Shown one piece after another: positions 16,238-24,143 of a stretch of 64,000 bases of DNA. The number at the start of each line of letters is the position of its first letter. Position 1 is the stretch's first letter. The notes under the pieces are model-generated. The model worked only from the letters and a program-made list of their open reading frames with translations. It had not been told where the DNA came from and searched no databases. The stretch is from CAZQIC01 sp964593555. Its GTDB lineage: Bacteria; Bacteroidota; Bacteroidia; JAFLBG01. Location: assembly GCA_964593555.1 (NCBI GenBank), contig CAZQIC010000001.1:59710-123709 (forward strand), read 5' to 3'. Both the position numbers and the translations under genes were made by a program.

Positions 16238-17680
16238 TTATTTTGTTAATGAAACTTTTTTTGTCAATTCTCCCGATTCTGTTTTAATGGTGATGAAGTA
16301 AATACCTGCAGGAAATTCTTCCCCGTTAAAAGTAAAGTAATGTCTTCCTGAAGAAGTATTTCCAAGATTAGTTGAAGACACAACTGCGCCCAGAATATTT
16401 GTTATGTTAATTGAAACGTTTTCACTTTGACTAAGTGTAAAATCAATATTCGCGATCGATCTGAATGGGTTAGGGTAAATGGCAAGTGAGCTAACCGGGT
16501 TTTCCTGGTTGTTGTTAACAGAAGTAAGTATATGTAACTCGTCTTCAACAGTGTTAAGGATGTCTCTTTTGTTTTTATCCGTATGGTATTTTTGAACGGT
16601 TGCGATCAAAGCCACCCTGTTTTCGTTCCAGGTAGAAGGAAGGGTGTACGTGTAAACTTTTGAATATGTTCCGCCATCGGCAGTTGTGCTTGGAATCACA
16701 GATGCAGTACCCCATGAGCCTCCAACAAAATGTCTTGCCACATGTCTGTGGTTGTATCCTACAATTGGATTCCCCTTTTGATACATAGGATGTCCGACGC
16801 TTCCGTTAAAGGCATTTACCTGGTTGTAGCCAGTGCCGGTACCTGTTACGCTGTCTTCGCTGATAATAAGATTAACTCTTTGGTCGCCTGTAGTAATCCC
16901 ATAATACGATGCAGTAACTGTTGCACTAAGAACCCTTGTTGAAGGATTATAATTCTGAGCAATTGCAACTGATGCAGGTGTACCATGAGTTAGTCTGTCG
17001 TTTGCCATGCTGGCCCAGTTCCCTCTGTTTTGACCAACTGTTGTGTAGCCATCAAAAAGATGCCTGTCCACCCAGCCCGTAGGATAACCAAGGCTGCCGT
17101 ATATGAATGTTGTGTTGATTGCATCACCTGCGGTTGTTGTCATCCCGTCTGCGTTGTGAATAGCAATGCCAATAGCATTGGAGTGTGCATTTAGTATACC
17201 ATCCATAACAACTGCGCCATCAGGGCAAAATTGACACCATGCTCCGGTTGCTTCTTCTACCAATATTTTTTTAGTTGGTGAAAGGCTAAGCACATTCAGG
17301 TTGTAATTAAGTGTATCGTTGGCAGGAACCTGGTCGGCATTTCCATCAAGGTCTGCACACCACACTTTTATGTTGTATATACCAACAACTGCCGGTATAC
17401 TATAGGCTACGGTGTGAGTAAAATAAAATGGATTTGTTGAAGAGCTAAATCCTGCATTGCTAAGATGTTTAAGAACCGGAGTTCCGCCATTAACAGAATA
17501 ATAAAGATCAAATGCGTTTATTGTTGCTGTTCCCAGGTTGTTTATTTCACCTGAGATAGTCAGGGATGTTCCCATCACTTTATACTCAGGCATATTCGAT
17601 TTCACTACAGAGAGATCGTACACAGCCGCATACGATTGAATTGACAGGAATGCAATTCCTACAAGTAAAAGTTTTTTCAT
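16238..17680 (-). CDS. T9SS-exported Omp28-like protein with CQFC motif
   Basis: A 480-residue relative of the next gene, lacking its first domain. It has a signal peptide ending at SYAA, an Ig-like domain (about 22-130, with YYSVNGGTPVLKHL), a thioredoxin-like Omp28 domain starting KKILVEEATGAWCQFCPDG (C149/C152), and a type A T9SS sorting domain (IYPNPFRSIANIDF ... FPAGIYFITIKT). The shared Ig-Omp28-sorting order with the 686-residue protein shows common ancestry. It is the first gene of the pair; a TAGTTTTG box lies 117 bases upstream. Its substrate is unknown; family members are called Omp28-related without assigned function. Confidence 0.85.
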   Translation of the reverse strand: MKKLLLVGIAFLSIQSYAAVYDLSVVKSNMPEYKVMGTSLTISGEINNLGTATINAFDLYYSVNGGTPVLKHLSNAGFSSSTNPFYFTHTVAYSIPAVVGIYNIKVWCADLDGNADQVPANDTLNYNLNVLSLSPTKKILVEEATGAWCQFCPDGAVVMDGILNAHSNAIGIAIHNADGMTTTAGDAINTTFIYGSLGYPTGWVDRHLFDGYTTVGQNRGNWASMANDRLTHGTPASVAIAQNYNPSTRVLSATVTASYYGITTGDQRVNLIISEDSVTGTGTGYNQVNAFNGSVGHPMYQKGNPIVGYNHRHVARHFVGGSWGTASVIPSTTADGGTYSKVYTYTLPSTWNENRVALIATVQKYHTDKNKRDILNTVEDELHILTSVNNNQENPVSSLAIYPNPFRSIANIDFTLSQSENVSINITNILGAVVSSTNLGNTSSGRHYFTFNGEEFPAGIYFITIKTESGELTKKVSLTK

Positions 17681-17796
17681 AAGAAAAAATTAATTATTAA
17701 AAGGGGATGTTGGATGTTCTGTCAAAATCTTCAACTACGAAATTAGCTTCAGAGTCCATTGGAACTTATTAAAGGTACATTTTTTATAAGAAAAAT

Positions 17797-17804
17797 CAAA
17801 ACTA
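17797..17804 (-). promoter_or_regulatory. Candidate -7 box of the Omp28-like T9SS operon
   Basis: On the minus strand this reads TAGTTTTG, a full match to TAnnTTTG, 117 bases before the start at 17680. TTG triplets occur 16 and 22 bases upstream of it, neither at ideal spacing. The leader would be about 110 bases; I see no further structure in it. Confidence 0.4.
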
Positions 17805-17894
17805 ATTAGGCTCAATATTACAAGTCCAATAGTAGATAAAATGTGAATTTGATGCTTTTAGCCAAGAAAATGAATTGATTTATCGGAGATCGGA

Positions 17895-18227
17895 TCAAAG
17901 CTCAATGGTTGGATCCCAGAGCTTTTTTTTAAAATCAACTACAATATCCTTTTTTACGATCACTCCCTCTTTTTTCAAAAGTGCCTCCATCATTGTTGGA
18001 TTTCCAAAATGGTATTTGCCTGTAAGCATGCCATTCCTGTTTACCACCCTATGCGCAGGTATATCTTCGGTTTGCGAATGCGCCTTATTCATTGCCCAGC
18101 CCACCATCCTTGCCGAAGAACGGGTTCCGAGGTAATTGGCAATTGCACCGTATGTGGTAATTCTACCCTTTGGTACAAGTTTAACAACTTCAAACACCAT
18201 TTTAAAAAAATCGCCTTCTGCTTTCAT
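17895..18227 (-). CDS. Alkyltransferase-like (ATL) DNA-binding protein
   Basis: A 110-residue protein of the MGMT DNA-binding domain family. It has the helix-turn-helix region VPKGRITTYGAIANYLG, the arginine-finger segment SSARMVGWAM, and IPAHRVVN at 56-63. In true O6-methylguanine methyltransferases the third of these residues is the acceptor Cys (PCHR); here it is A58, so the protein cannot accept the alkyl group. ATL proteins of this type bind O6-alkylguanine and hand it to nucleotide excision repair. The length fits the free-standing ATL class. It lies 33 bases downstream of a T9SS protein gene on the same strand. Confidence 0.9.
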   Translation of the reverse strand: MKAEGDFFKMVFEVVKLVPKGRITTYGAIANYLGTRSSARMVGWAMNKAHSQTEDIPAHRVVNRNGMLTGKYHFGNPTMMEALLKKEGVIVKKDIVVDFKKKLWDPTIEL

Positions 18228-18260
18228 TTATCTTACGTATCTAAGATATGTTCCCTGGGG

Positions 18261-18932
18261 CTACTCTCTTATGATTTTATGCCTTGCTGAGGTATGGTCA
18301 GTATATTCCACGACGAGCATATAGGTTCCCGCAGAATATTTATCCATTCTGATAAGTGTTGTATTGTTATCGTACTCATCAACAATTTTTCCGGAAATGT
18401 CAAACATCCGTATCCTCTTTATGTAATTTTCCCCGGCATTGGCCTCGGTTACTAATTTGAGAAACTCCGCTGTAGGATTTGGGTAGACAGTTAATTTTTT
18501 ATTCGGATCAATCTTTAATACACTGGTATAAGCGGTTAGTGTTACATTAGAAAATATAGAATCGAGAGTTACAGCGTTTGCCGCGGATGGCCATATCACT
18601 ACTATGTTTGTTCCAATTTTGAACGGCCCGGGATTATAGCCTATGGTTAAGCTATCAGTAATAGTATCCCCTGGCATCATACTTACACCGATTATAGTAT
18701 CATTCATAAAAAAGATAGGGCCTGACCCGGTATCAACAGCAACATTTATAAAAACAGTTCCAGAAATGGTGGTGTTCCCTTTATTCTTGAAAGAATAAGT
18801 TAATGAATCGGAGGCAAACATTAAGTTGCTGGTATCAAGCCCTGATACGTATACCATGCCCAGGGTGTCCTGCGCCATTGAGTTGAATGCAAATGGCAGC
18901 GCAAAAAGAAAAATTAATATATATCGTTTCAT
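18261..18932 (-). CDS. T9SS-exported protein with Ig-like domain
   Basis: A 223-residue exported protein. The start at 18932 (MKRYILIFLFALPFAFNSMAQ) gives a clean signal peptide; an upstream in-frame ATG at 18956 adds eight residues and overlaps the candidate -7 box, so it is rejected. The middle is an Ig/CARDB-like beta domain (TVFINVAVDTGSG, SLTIGYNPGPFKIG), and the end is a type A T9SS sorting domain (LTVYPNPTAEFLKLV ... YSAGTYMLVVEYTD). No catalytic motif is visible. The alkyltransferase-like gene follows 33 bases downstream, so the two may share a transcript although their roles look unrelated. Confidence 0.75.
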   Translation of the reverse strand: MKRYILIFLFALPFAFNSMAQDTLGMVYVSGLDTSNLMFASDSLTYSFKNKGNTTISGTVFINVAVDTGSGPIFFMNDTIIGVSMMPGDTITDSLTIGYNPGPFKIGTNIVVIWPSAANAVTLDSIFSNVTLTAYTSVLKIDPNKKLTVYPNPTAEFLKLVTEANAGENYIKRIRMFDISGKIVDEYDNNTTLIRMDKYSAGTYMLVVEYTDHTSARHKIIRE

Positions 18933-18953
18933 AAAATGCAATTTAAGTATGAT

Positions 18954-18961
18954 CAAAAATA
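18954..18961 (-). promoter_or_regulatory. Candidate -7 box for the 18.3-18.9 kb gene
   Basis: On the minus strand this reads TATTTTTG, a match to TAnnTTTG, 21 bases before the chosen start at 18932. No -33 TTG at normal spacing. In this A/T-rich stretch a chance match is possible. Confidence 0.35.
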
Positions 18962-19024
18962 AGCATATTGCTTAATATGAAGGAATAAATTTTATTATTA
19001 TCTTACGTATTTAAAACTAAATAA

Positions 19025-20503
19025 ATGAATATTCTTCAAACTATAATTGGCTCCATGACCAAGGAAGAGCAACGAAATTACAAGCTGTTTGCTAATCGCA
19101 CCGAGAAGAAGGGGCCGCGCAAGGACATACTTTTTTTTGATCACATTAAAAAAAAATATCCTGAATACGAAGAAGAGGAAATTCAGAAAAGTCTATATGG
19201 AAAGGACGATAAAAATTCTTTGTACAGACTGAAGAATCGTGTGCTCGAAGACATTTCTAAAAGCATAACGCTGCTTCATTTCGATGAGGTGGAGTACAAT
19301 AGTGCTTTGTATAACATGGCGCTTTCGCATTTATACATTCGCAAACGTTTGATCAATGTTGCATTTTATTACTTAGGCAAAGCGGAGAAAATTGCTAAAC
19401 AAAATGAGTTTTATGAAATGCTCGATCTTGTTTATACAGAGTTCATCAGGCTTTCACAAGAGGCGCTGGAAATAAATCCGGAGAGTTATGTGAAATTAAA
19501 AAAGGAGAATCGTAACCGCATGGCGAAGGTGCAGCAGATAGACGATATACTTGCGGTGTTGATGTATAGGATAAGGACTTCACAATTGTTCTCCGGTAAA
19601 AAAGATAAAAAGGTGTTGAACTTATTGCAGAAGACCGTTGACGAATTTTCAAATGATAAAGAATTAAAACGCAGCCCGGCACTGAGGTTCAGGATATACA
19701 ATGCGCTTAGCCGGATATTACTACAGCGCGAAGATTTTATTTCATTGGAAGAATATCTTGTAAAAACATATCATGAGTTTACGAAAGAAAAATTGTTTAC
19801 ACGCAATAACCACGAAACTAAATTGCAAATGCTCACCTATATTACCAACGCGTATTTTAAAAACGGAAAAATAAAACAATCGCTGCAATATGCCGAAATG
19901 CTGAAGGATGCGATGCAGGAATTTGACAAAATTTTATTCGAAAAATATTTGTTCTTCTATTACAACTCCCTGGTATTTAACTACGCTTCTGTAAATCTTG
20001 ATAAAACTATTGAGGTGTTAGATGAAGCGATCAAAAATCCGATCATTCAAAAAAGTCCTTTGCAGGTGGCGTTTATTTACCTGAACTTTTCTGTGGCTTA
20101 TTTTGAAAAGGGTGAATTTAAGGTGGCCCTGAAAAATATTATCAGGTTAATGATGGAAGAAAGTTTTAATAAGCTGGATGAAGCCTTTAAATTAAAAATA
20201 AGTATTGCTGAATTGATTTGCCGTTACGAAACGCAGGACCATGAATACCTGGAACACAAGGCAAAACAAATTCTTAATGATAATAAAGCGCCGGCAAAAT
20301 GGAAAATGTTCACAGTAGATTTAGAAATGACACAGCTGTTGTATCATATAGTTAGGTCAGGAAAACGTGTTAGAAAAAAAATAAATGTAAAAAACGAAGC
20401 GGAGTTTTTTGTGAAAAAATATGAATCACAAAAGGGCAACGACCTTATTAATTATGTGCAATGGATAAAAGGAAAAATGAAGGGGTTGAAGAGTTTTAGT
20501 TGA
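19025..20503 (+). CDS. Conserved-looking cytosolic helical-repeat protein
   Basis: A 492-residue protein without signal peptide or membrane segments. From about residue 90 to the end it is built of paired amphipathic helices resembling TPR-type repeats (ALYNMALSHLYIRKRL, VAFYYLGKAEKIAKQNEF, PLQVAFIYLNFSVAYFEKGEF), and it ends in a basic tail (WIKGKMKGLKSFS). The N-terminus MNILQTIIGSMTKEEQRNYKLF resembles a Bacteroidota-specific family of unknown role that I recall only vaguely. It could be a scaffold. It is convergent with the beta-propeller gene (nine bases between stops). Confidence 0.7.
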   Translation: MNILQTIIGSMTKEEQRNYKLFANRTEKKGPRKDILFFDHIKKKYPEYEEEEIQKSLYGKDDKNSLYRLKNRVLEDISKSITLLHFDEVEYNSALYNMALSHLYIRKRLINVAFYYLGKAEKIAKQNEFYEMLDLVYTEFIRLSQEALEINPESYVKLKKENRNRMAKVQQIDDILAVLMYRIRTSQLFSGKKDKKVLNLLQKTVDEFSNDKELKRSPALRFRIYNALSRILLQREDFISLEEYLVKTYHEFTKEKLFTRNNHETKLQMLTYITNAYFKNGKIKQSLQYAEMLKDAMQEFDKILFEKYLFFYYNSLVFNYASVNLDKTIEVLDEAIKNPIIQKSPLQVAFIYLNFSVAYFEKGEFKVALKNIIRLMMEESFNKLDEAFKLKISIAELICRYETQDHEYLEHKAKQILNDNKAPAKWKMFTVDLEMTQLLYHIVRSGKRVRKKINVKNEAEFFVKKYESQKGNDLINYVQWIKGKMKGLKSFS

Positions 20504-20512
20504 TTACTTTTT

Positions 20513-22171
20513 TTATTTAAGAATCAATTTTTTTGTTATCGTTTCCTCACTGGACTTTAATTGAACAAAATAAATTCCTTTGGGTTGATTGGATAAATCG
20601 ATCTCGGTTTTTTCGAAGAGGGCTTTTGTTGTTATAATATTTTGTCCAACGCTATTAAATATCAATAAATCCTCATTTTGTTTTGTCCCTAATAGTGTAA
20701 TTGTTCCTGAAGACGGATTTGGGAATATTGTTAAGTTGCGTGCAACATTATTTTCTTTTTCTATGCTTGTTGTATTTCCAAATTTTAAGAGATAAACATC
20801 AGCATTGCCGGCCCAGGGCATCGTGTCTGTATTGGTTAAAGTAACCGATCCAAAACTAATAGTTGGGCCCCTGAAAAACCCGGTAACAAATGCACTTCCT
20901 TGTAAATCAGTTGCTACACCATATCCCGTACCGGAAGAAGAGGAAACTCCACTTGAGCTTTTGGCCAGGACCACATTGCCGGATGAATCGTATTTTGCAA
21001 GAAAAATATTGCCATTATAAGAGAGTGGATTAACACTTGTTAAAGTTATAGAACCAAAATTAATTGTTGGGCTTGCAAAGATGCCGGACATAAACACGTT
21101 TCCATTCATATCTGTTGCGAGATCTTGTGCATGATCTGAATTTACTCCCCCAACAGTTCTTGCCCAAAGTGTATTTCCGGAAGAGTCATACTTTAATAAG
21201 AACAGATCGCATGCGCCTGCACTGGTAAAGTTAATGCCGTTTAGAATAATACTTGAGTCACAATATTGGCCGGTTACATAGACAGATCCGTGTTTGTCGG
21301 TCGCAATCCCATCACTATAATCATTTCCGGTACCTCCTACGCTTTTTGCCCAAAGTACATTACCATTTTTATCATACTTTACAGTAAACACATCATGGCC
21401 CCCGACACTTGTCAGGGTTGTATTTCCAAAAGTAAGAGGTGAGCTTAAAAACTTTCCTGTAATAAGTACGTTCTCATTTATATCTGTAGCAACACTCTCT
21501 ACATAATCGTAGAGTGTTCCGCCTGCGCTTTTTGCCCAAAGTACGTTGCCTGCCGTGTCGTATTTCGCAATAAAAATATTATCATTTGCACCTGCATTGA
21601 TTAATGTATCAGAGCCAAAAATAATGGTGGGACTATTAAAAGCTCCCACAATAGTTGGATTGCCGCTTTTATCTGTTGAAACATCATACCCATAGTCTTG
21701 TAAGTTCCCTCCTGAACTTTTTGCCCATATAGGATTACCAGACGGGTCGAATTTTACAAGAAAAACATCCCCGAGCCCTACTGCTGTCAAAGTTGTAGTC
21801 CCGAATGCAACTGGAGAGCCTGAAAATCTCCCTGTAACAAAAGCATTTCCGTTAGCATCGGTAGAAACACCATATCCCACCTCATTGTGGCCTCCTCCAA
21901 AGTTTTTTGCCCAAAGTAAATTTCCTGATGCATCGTATTTTGCAAGAAAAATATCGCCGTAATTACTAGTTAAGTAAGTAGAGCCGAATGTCGCATCATC
22001 ATAAATTATTCCCGTTACAAATACATTTCCACTAGGATCTGTTGCGATGCCATACCCGTAATCCTGGGAAACTCCACCGTCACTTGCACCCCATGCCCAA
22101 TTCGGTTGAGCCAATATTTTTCCATAAAGTGCAAAGATTAAAACAGCGAGTACTTTTATTTTCATAGACAT
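20513..22171 (-). CDS. T9SS-exported SBBP-repeat beta-propeller protein
   Basis: A 552-residue secreted protein made of SBBP repeats. Each repeat of about 55-65 residues follows the pattern D-[IV]-F-x-x-K-[YF]-D-x-x-G-N-x-x-W-A-K-x-x-G-G ... [VI]-x-T-D-x-x-G-N-x-x-[VI]-x-G. I count six full repeats plus a split one: an N-terminal half (DYGYGIATDPSGNVFVTG) and a C-terminal half (ADVYLLKFGN), giving seven blades with the usual velcro closure. A type A sorting domain follows (LTIFPNPSSGTITLL ... QPKGIYFVQLKS). Start: ATG at 22171 or the in-frame ATG two codons later; both give the signal peptide ending at ILAQ. The binding partner is unknown. Confidence 0.9.
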   Translation of the reverse strand: MSMKIKVLAVLIFALYGKILAQPNWAWGASDGGVSQDYGYGIATDPSGNVFVTGIIYDDATFGSTYLTSNYGDIFLAKYDASGNLLWAKNFGGGHNEVGYGVSTDANGNAFVTGRFSGSPVAFGTTTLTAVGLGDVFLVKFDPSGNPIWAKSSGGNLQDYGYDVSTDKSGNPTIVGAFNSPTIIFGSDTLINAGANDNIFIAKYDTAGNVLWAKSAGGTLYDYVESVATDINENVLITGKFLSSPLTFGNTTLTSVGGHDVFTVKYDKNGNVLWAKSVGGTGNDYSDGIATDKHGSVYVTGQYCDSSIILNGINFTSAGACDLFLLKYDSSGNTLWARTVGGVNSDHAQDLATDMNGNVFMSGIFASPTINFGSITLTSVNPLSYNGNIFLAKYDSSGNVVLAKSSSGVSSSSGTGYGVATDLQGSAFVTGFFRGPTISFGSVTLTNTDTMPWAGNADVYLLKFGNTTSIEKENNVARNLTIFPNPSSGTITLLGTKQNEDLLIFNSVGQNIITTKALFEKTEIDLSNQPKGIYFVQLKSSEETITKKLILK

Positions 22172-22193
22172 GAGAGTGCGATTTTTTCCGACA

Positions 22194-22201
22194 CAAATGT
22201 A
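22194..22201 (-). promoter_or_regulatory. -7 box of the beta-propeller gene
   Basis: On the minus strand this reads TACATTTG, a full match to TAnnTTTG, 22 bases before the start codon. The -33 position at 19-base spacing reads TTC rather than TTG. Confidence 0.5.
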
Positions 22202-22372
22202 TAGTTGATCGGGGATGTGAGGAAGAAAAGAAAAGATTATTTTATAATTTCTAACGGAAGTATTTTAAATAGAAATTTTTTAATGGTAAGCCCGAAATAA
22301 TTGGTATTATATAATAACAGCCGGTAACGTAGCTGTAAATATATTTGATAAATAAGGTGTCTAGCTGATTAT

Positions 22373-23785
22373 TTACTTAACTAAAATCCTGGCCTCCATC
22401 ATAACCATAATAGCATAACGTACACCTTCGCGCCCCAGGCCAGATTCTTTTATTCCTCCATAAGGCATATGATCGACGCGGAAAGTAGGAACATCATTAA
22501 TAATAATGCCGCCCGCTTCAATGTTATTAAAGGCAAAATCAATTTCTTTTGCATTGTTTGTGAATACTCCGGCCTGCAGACCAAATGAAGTGTCATTGAT
22601 CATTTCAACAGCTTTTTCAAACGTTGAATATTTTTCTATTGTAACAACAGGCCCAAAAATTTCTTCGGAGCAGACTTTCATGCTGTTCTTTGTATTGGTA
22701 ATAATTGTGGGTTCGTAATAACTGCCATTTCTTTTTCCTCCCAATAATATTTTTGCACCTGCACCAACTGCTTCATTCACCCATTGTTCTACTCGTTTCG
22801 CGTTTTCCTCATCTATCATTACCGATACATCAGTTTGTTTATCCGATGGATCGCCAATTTTTAATTTCGTTGTACCCTCTTTAAATTTTGCAACAAACGC
22901 ATCAAATATATTTTCATTCACAAAAAATCGTTGCGCATGAATACATATTTGTCCGGAATAAGCGAAACCTCCAACTAATGATTTTTTTATAGTGGCATCT
23001 AAATCACAACTCTCTGTTACAATTACACCGGCATTACCGCCCAATTCCAGTACAACTTTTTTCTTTCCAGATTCTTTTTTCATTTTCCAGCCTACTTCCG
23101 GTGAGCCGGTAAAACTTAGCAATTTAAAACGCTCGTCGGTCACTAATTGATTTCCGCTCGTTCTGTCCATTGGCAAAATGGATACAGCTCCTTTTGGCAA
23201 ATCAGTTTCATTAATAATTTTTGCCAGTTCAAGAGTGGAAAGTGGAGTAGAGGAAGCGGGTTTTAAAATAATGGGACAGCCCGCAGCAATGGCCGGCGCA
23301 ATTTTATGTACTGCAAGGTTGATCGGAAAATTAAATGGCGAAATACCTGCCACTAAACCAATTGGAAAATATTTTACCAAGCCTTCTTTGTTTTCTCCGG
23401 ATGGTGTCCAGTCGAGCGAAATGTATTCTTTAGGCAATCGTTTTGATTCTTCGGCGGCTATTAAAAAAGTTTGGGCCGCACGGTCAACTTCTCCCAATGC
23501 ATACCGGATGGGCTTCGCGGATTCCATGCACAAGACTTCTGCTAATTTTTCACGCTTCGCTTTTATGGCATTGCTTATCTGTAATAATATCTCATATTTT
23601 TTGTAGGAGGGCAAACTGGCTAAAGTTGCTGCGCATTTTTGTGCCGCGGCAATTGATAGTTCTAATTCTTCTTTGCCGGCGAGATATGTTGTTGCGAAAA
23701 CTTTTCCCGTAAAAGGATTTATAACTTCTAGTTTTTTAGAAGTGCTTATAAAATTACCTCCAACAAATATTAAATGCTCAGGCAT
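22373..23785 (-). CDS. NAD(P)-dependent aldehyde dehydrogenase
   Basis: A 470-residue cytosolic aldehyde dehydrogenase that oxidises an aldehyde to the acid. Key residues: N152 in SPFNFPIN, the FTGS nucleotide-binding loop (226-229), general base E247 in ELGGNAGV, catalytic C281 in SGQICIHAQR and the EEIFGPV segment near residue 385. The ICIHAQR context and the overall pattern resemble lactaldehyde/glyceraldehyde-type dehydrogenases, but I cannot fix the substrate. It overlaps the upstream HMA-domain gene by eight bases, so translation is coupled; the functional reason is not apparent. Downstream about 200 bases hold no recognised feature except the promoter of the next gene. Confidence 0.93.
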   Translation of the reverse strand: MPEHLIFVGGNFISTSKKLEVINPFTGKVFATTYLAGKEELELSIAAAQKCAATLASLPSYKKYEILLQISNAIKAKREKLAEVLCMESAKPIRYALGEVDRAAQTFLIAAEESKRLPKEYISLDWTPSGENKEGLVKYFPIGLVAGISPFNFPINLAVHKIAPAIAAGCPIILKPASSTPLSTLELAKIINETDLPKGAVSILPMDRTSGNQLVTDERFKLLSFTGSPEVGWKMKKESGKKKVVLELGGNAGVIVTESCDLDATIKKSLVGGFAYSGQICIHAQRFFVNENIFDAFVAKFKEGTTKLKIGDPSDKQTDVSVMIDEENAKRVEQWVNEAVGAGAKILLGGKRNGSYYEPTIITNTKNSMKVCSEEIFGPVVTIEKYSTFEKAVEMINDTSFGLQAGVFTNNAKEIDFAFNNIEAGGIIINDVPTFRVDHMPYGGIKESGLGREGVRYAIMVMMEARILVK

Positions 23786-23987
23786 GCGCTTTATAGGTTT
23801 GCATGCTGTTTACCGCGTTGATAATATCATCTGTCGAAACTTCATCCGAATCGTAACTTACTTTTGCCGTTCCATTTGGGAGATCAATATTTACGGCTGA
23901 AATTCCTTTTAAACTTTTGATCTTGTCGCCCACTGCTTTTTCGCAATGCCTGCAGCTCATGCCGGTTATATGAAGAGATATTGTCAT
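23778..23987 (-). CDS. Heavy-metal-associated (HMA) domain protein, copper-chaperone type
   Basis: A 69-residue single-domain protein with the ferredoxin-like HMA fold. The metal site is GMSCRHC (C12, C15), and the strand pattern LHITGM ... AVNIDLPNGTAKVSYD matches CopZ-type chaperones that carry Cu(I) to P-type ATPases. The second half, ending MQTYKAHA, is slightly divergent. No copper ATPase or regulator is present in the window. Its last eight bases overlap the start of the aldehyde dehydrogenase gene, and a -7 box lies 18 bases upstream, so it leads this two-gene operon. Confidence 0.85.
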   Translation of the reverse strand: MTISLHITGMSCRHCEKAVGDKIKSLKGISAVNIDLPNGTAKVSYDSDEVSTDDIINAVNSMQTYKAHA

Positions 23988-24005
23988 GTGTAATATTTAT
24001 AAGCA

Positions 24006-24013
24006 CAAAGATA
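24006..24013 (-). promoter_or_regulatory. -7 box of the HMA-aldehyde dehydrogenase operon
   Basis: On the minus strand this reads TATCTTTG, a full match to TAnnTTTG, 18 bases before the ATG at 23987. No convincing -33 TTG. Confidence 0.5.
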
Positions 24014-24143
24014 CCGCTTCCTGATGTTTATTTGAAATACTTCTGCACCCTCTGATTTTATGCTTTTTTAACATTTATCTATATACAATGGTTTAAATAT
24101 TGATTATCTTGAACATTGAGAATTTAATTTTCAATCCATCTCT

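Noticed and set aside
18231..19012. Shared word TATCTTACGTAT before two genes (18.23 and 19.00 kb) as a regulatory site
   Set aside because: Only two copies, on different relative strands and at different distances to the genes; likely chance in A/T-rich DNA.
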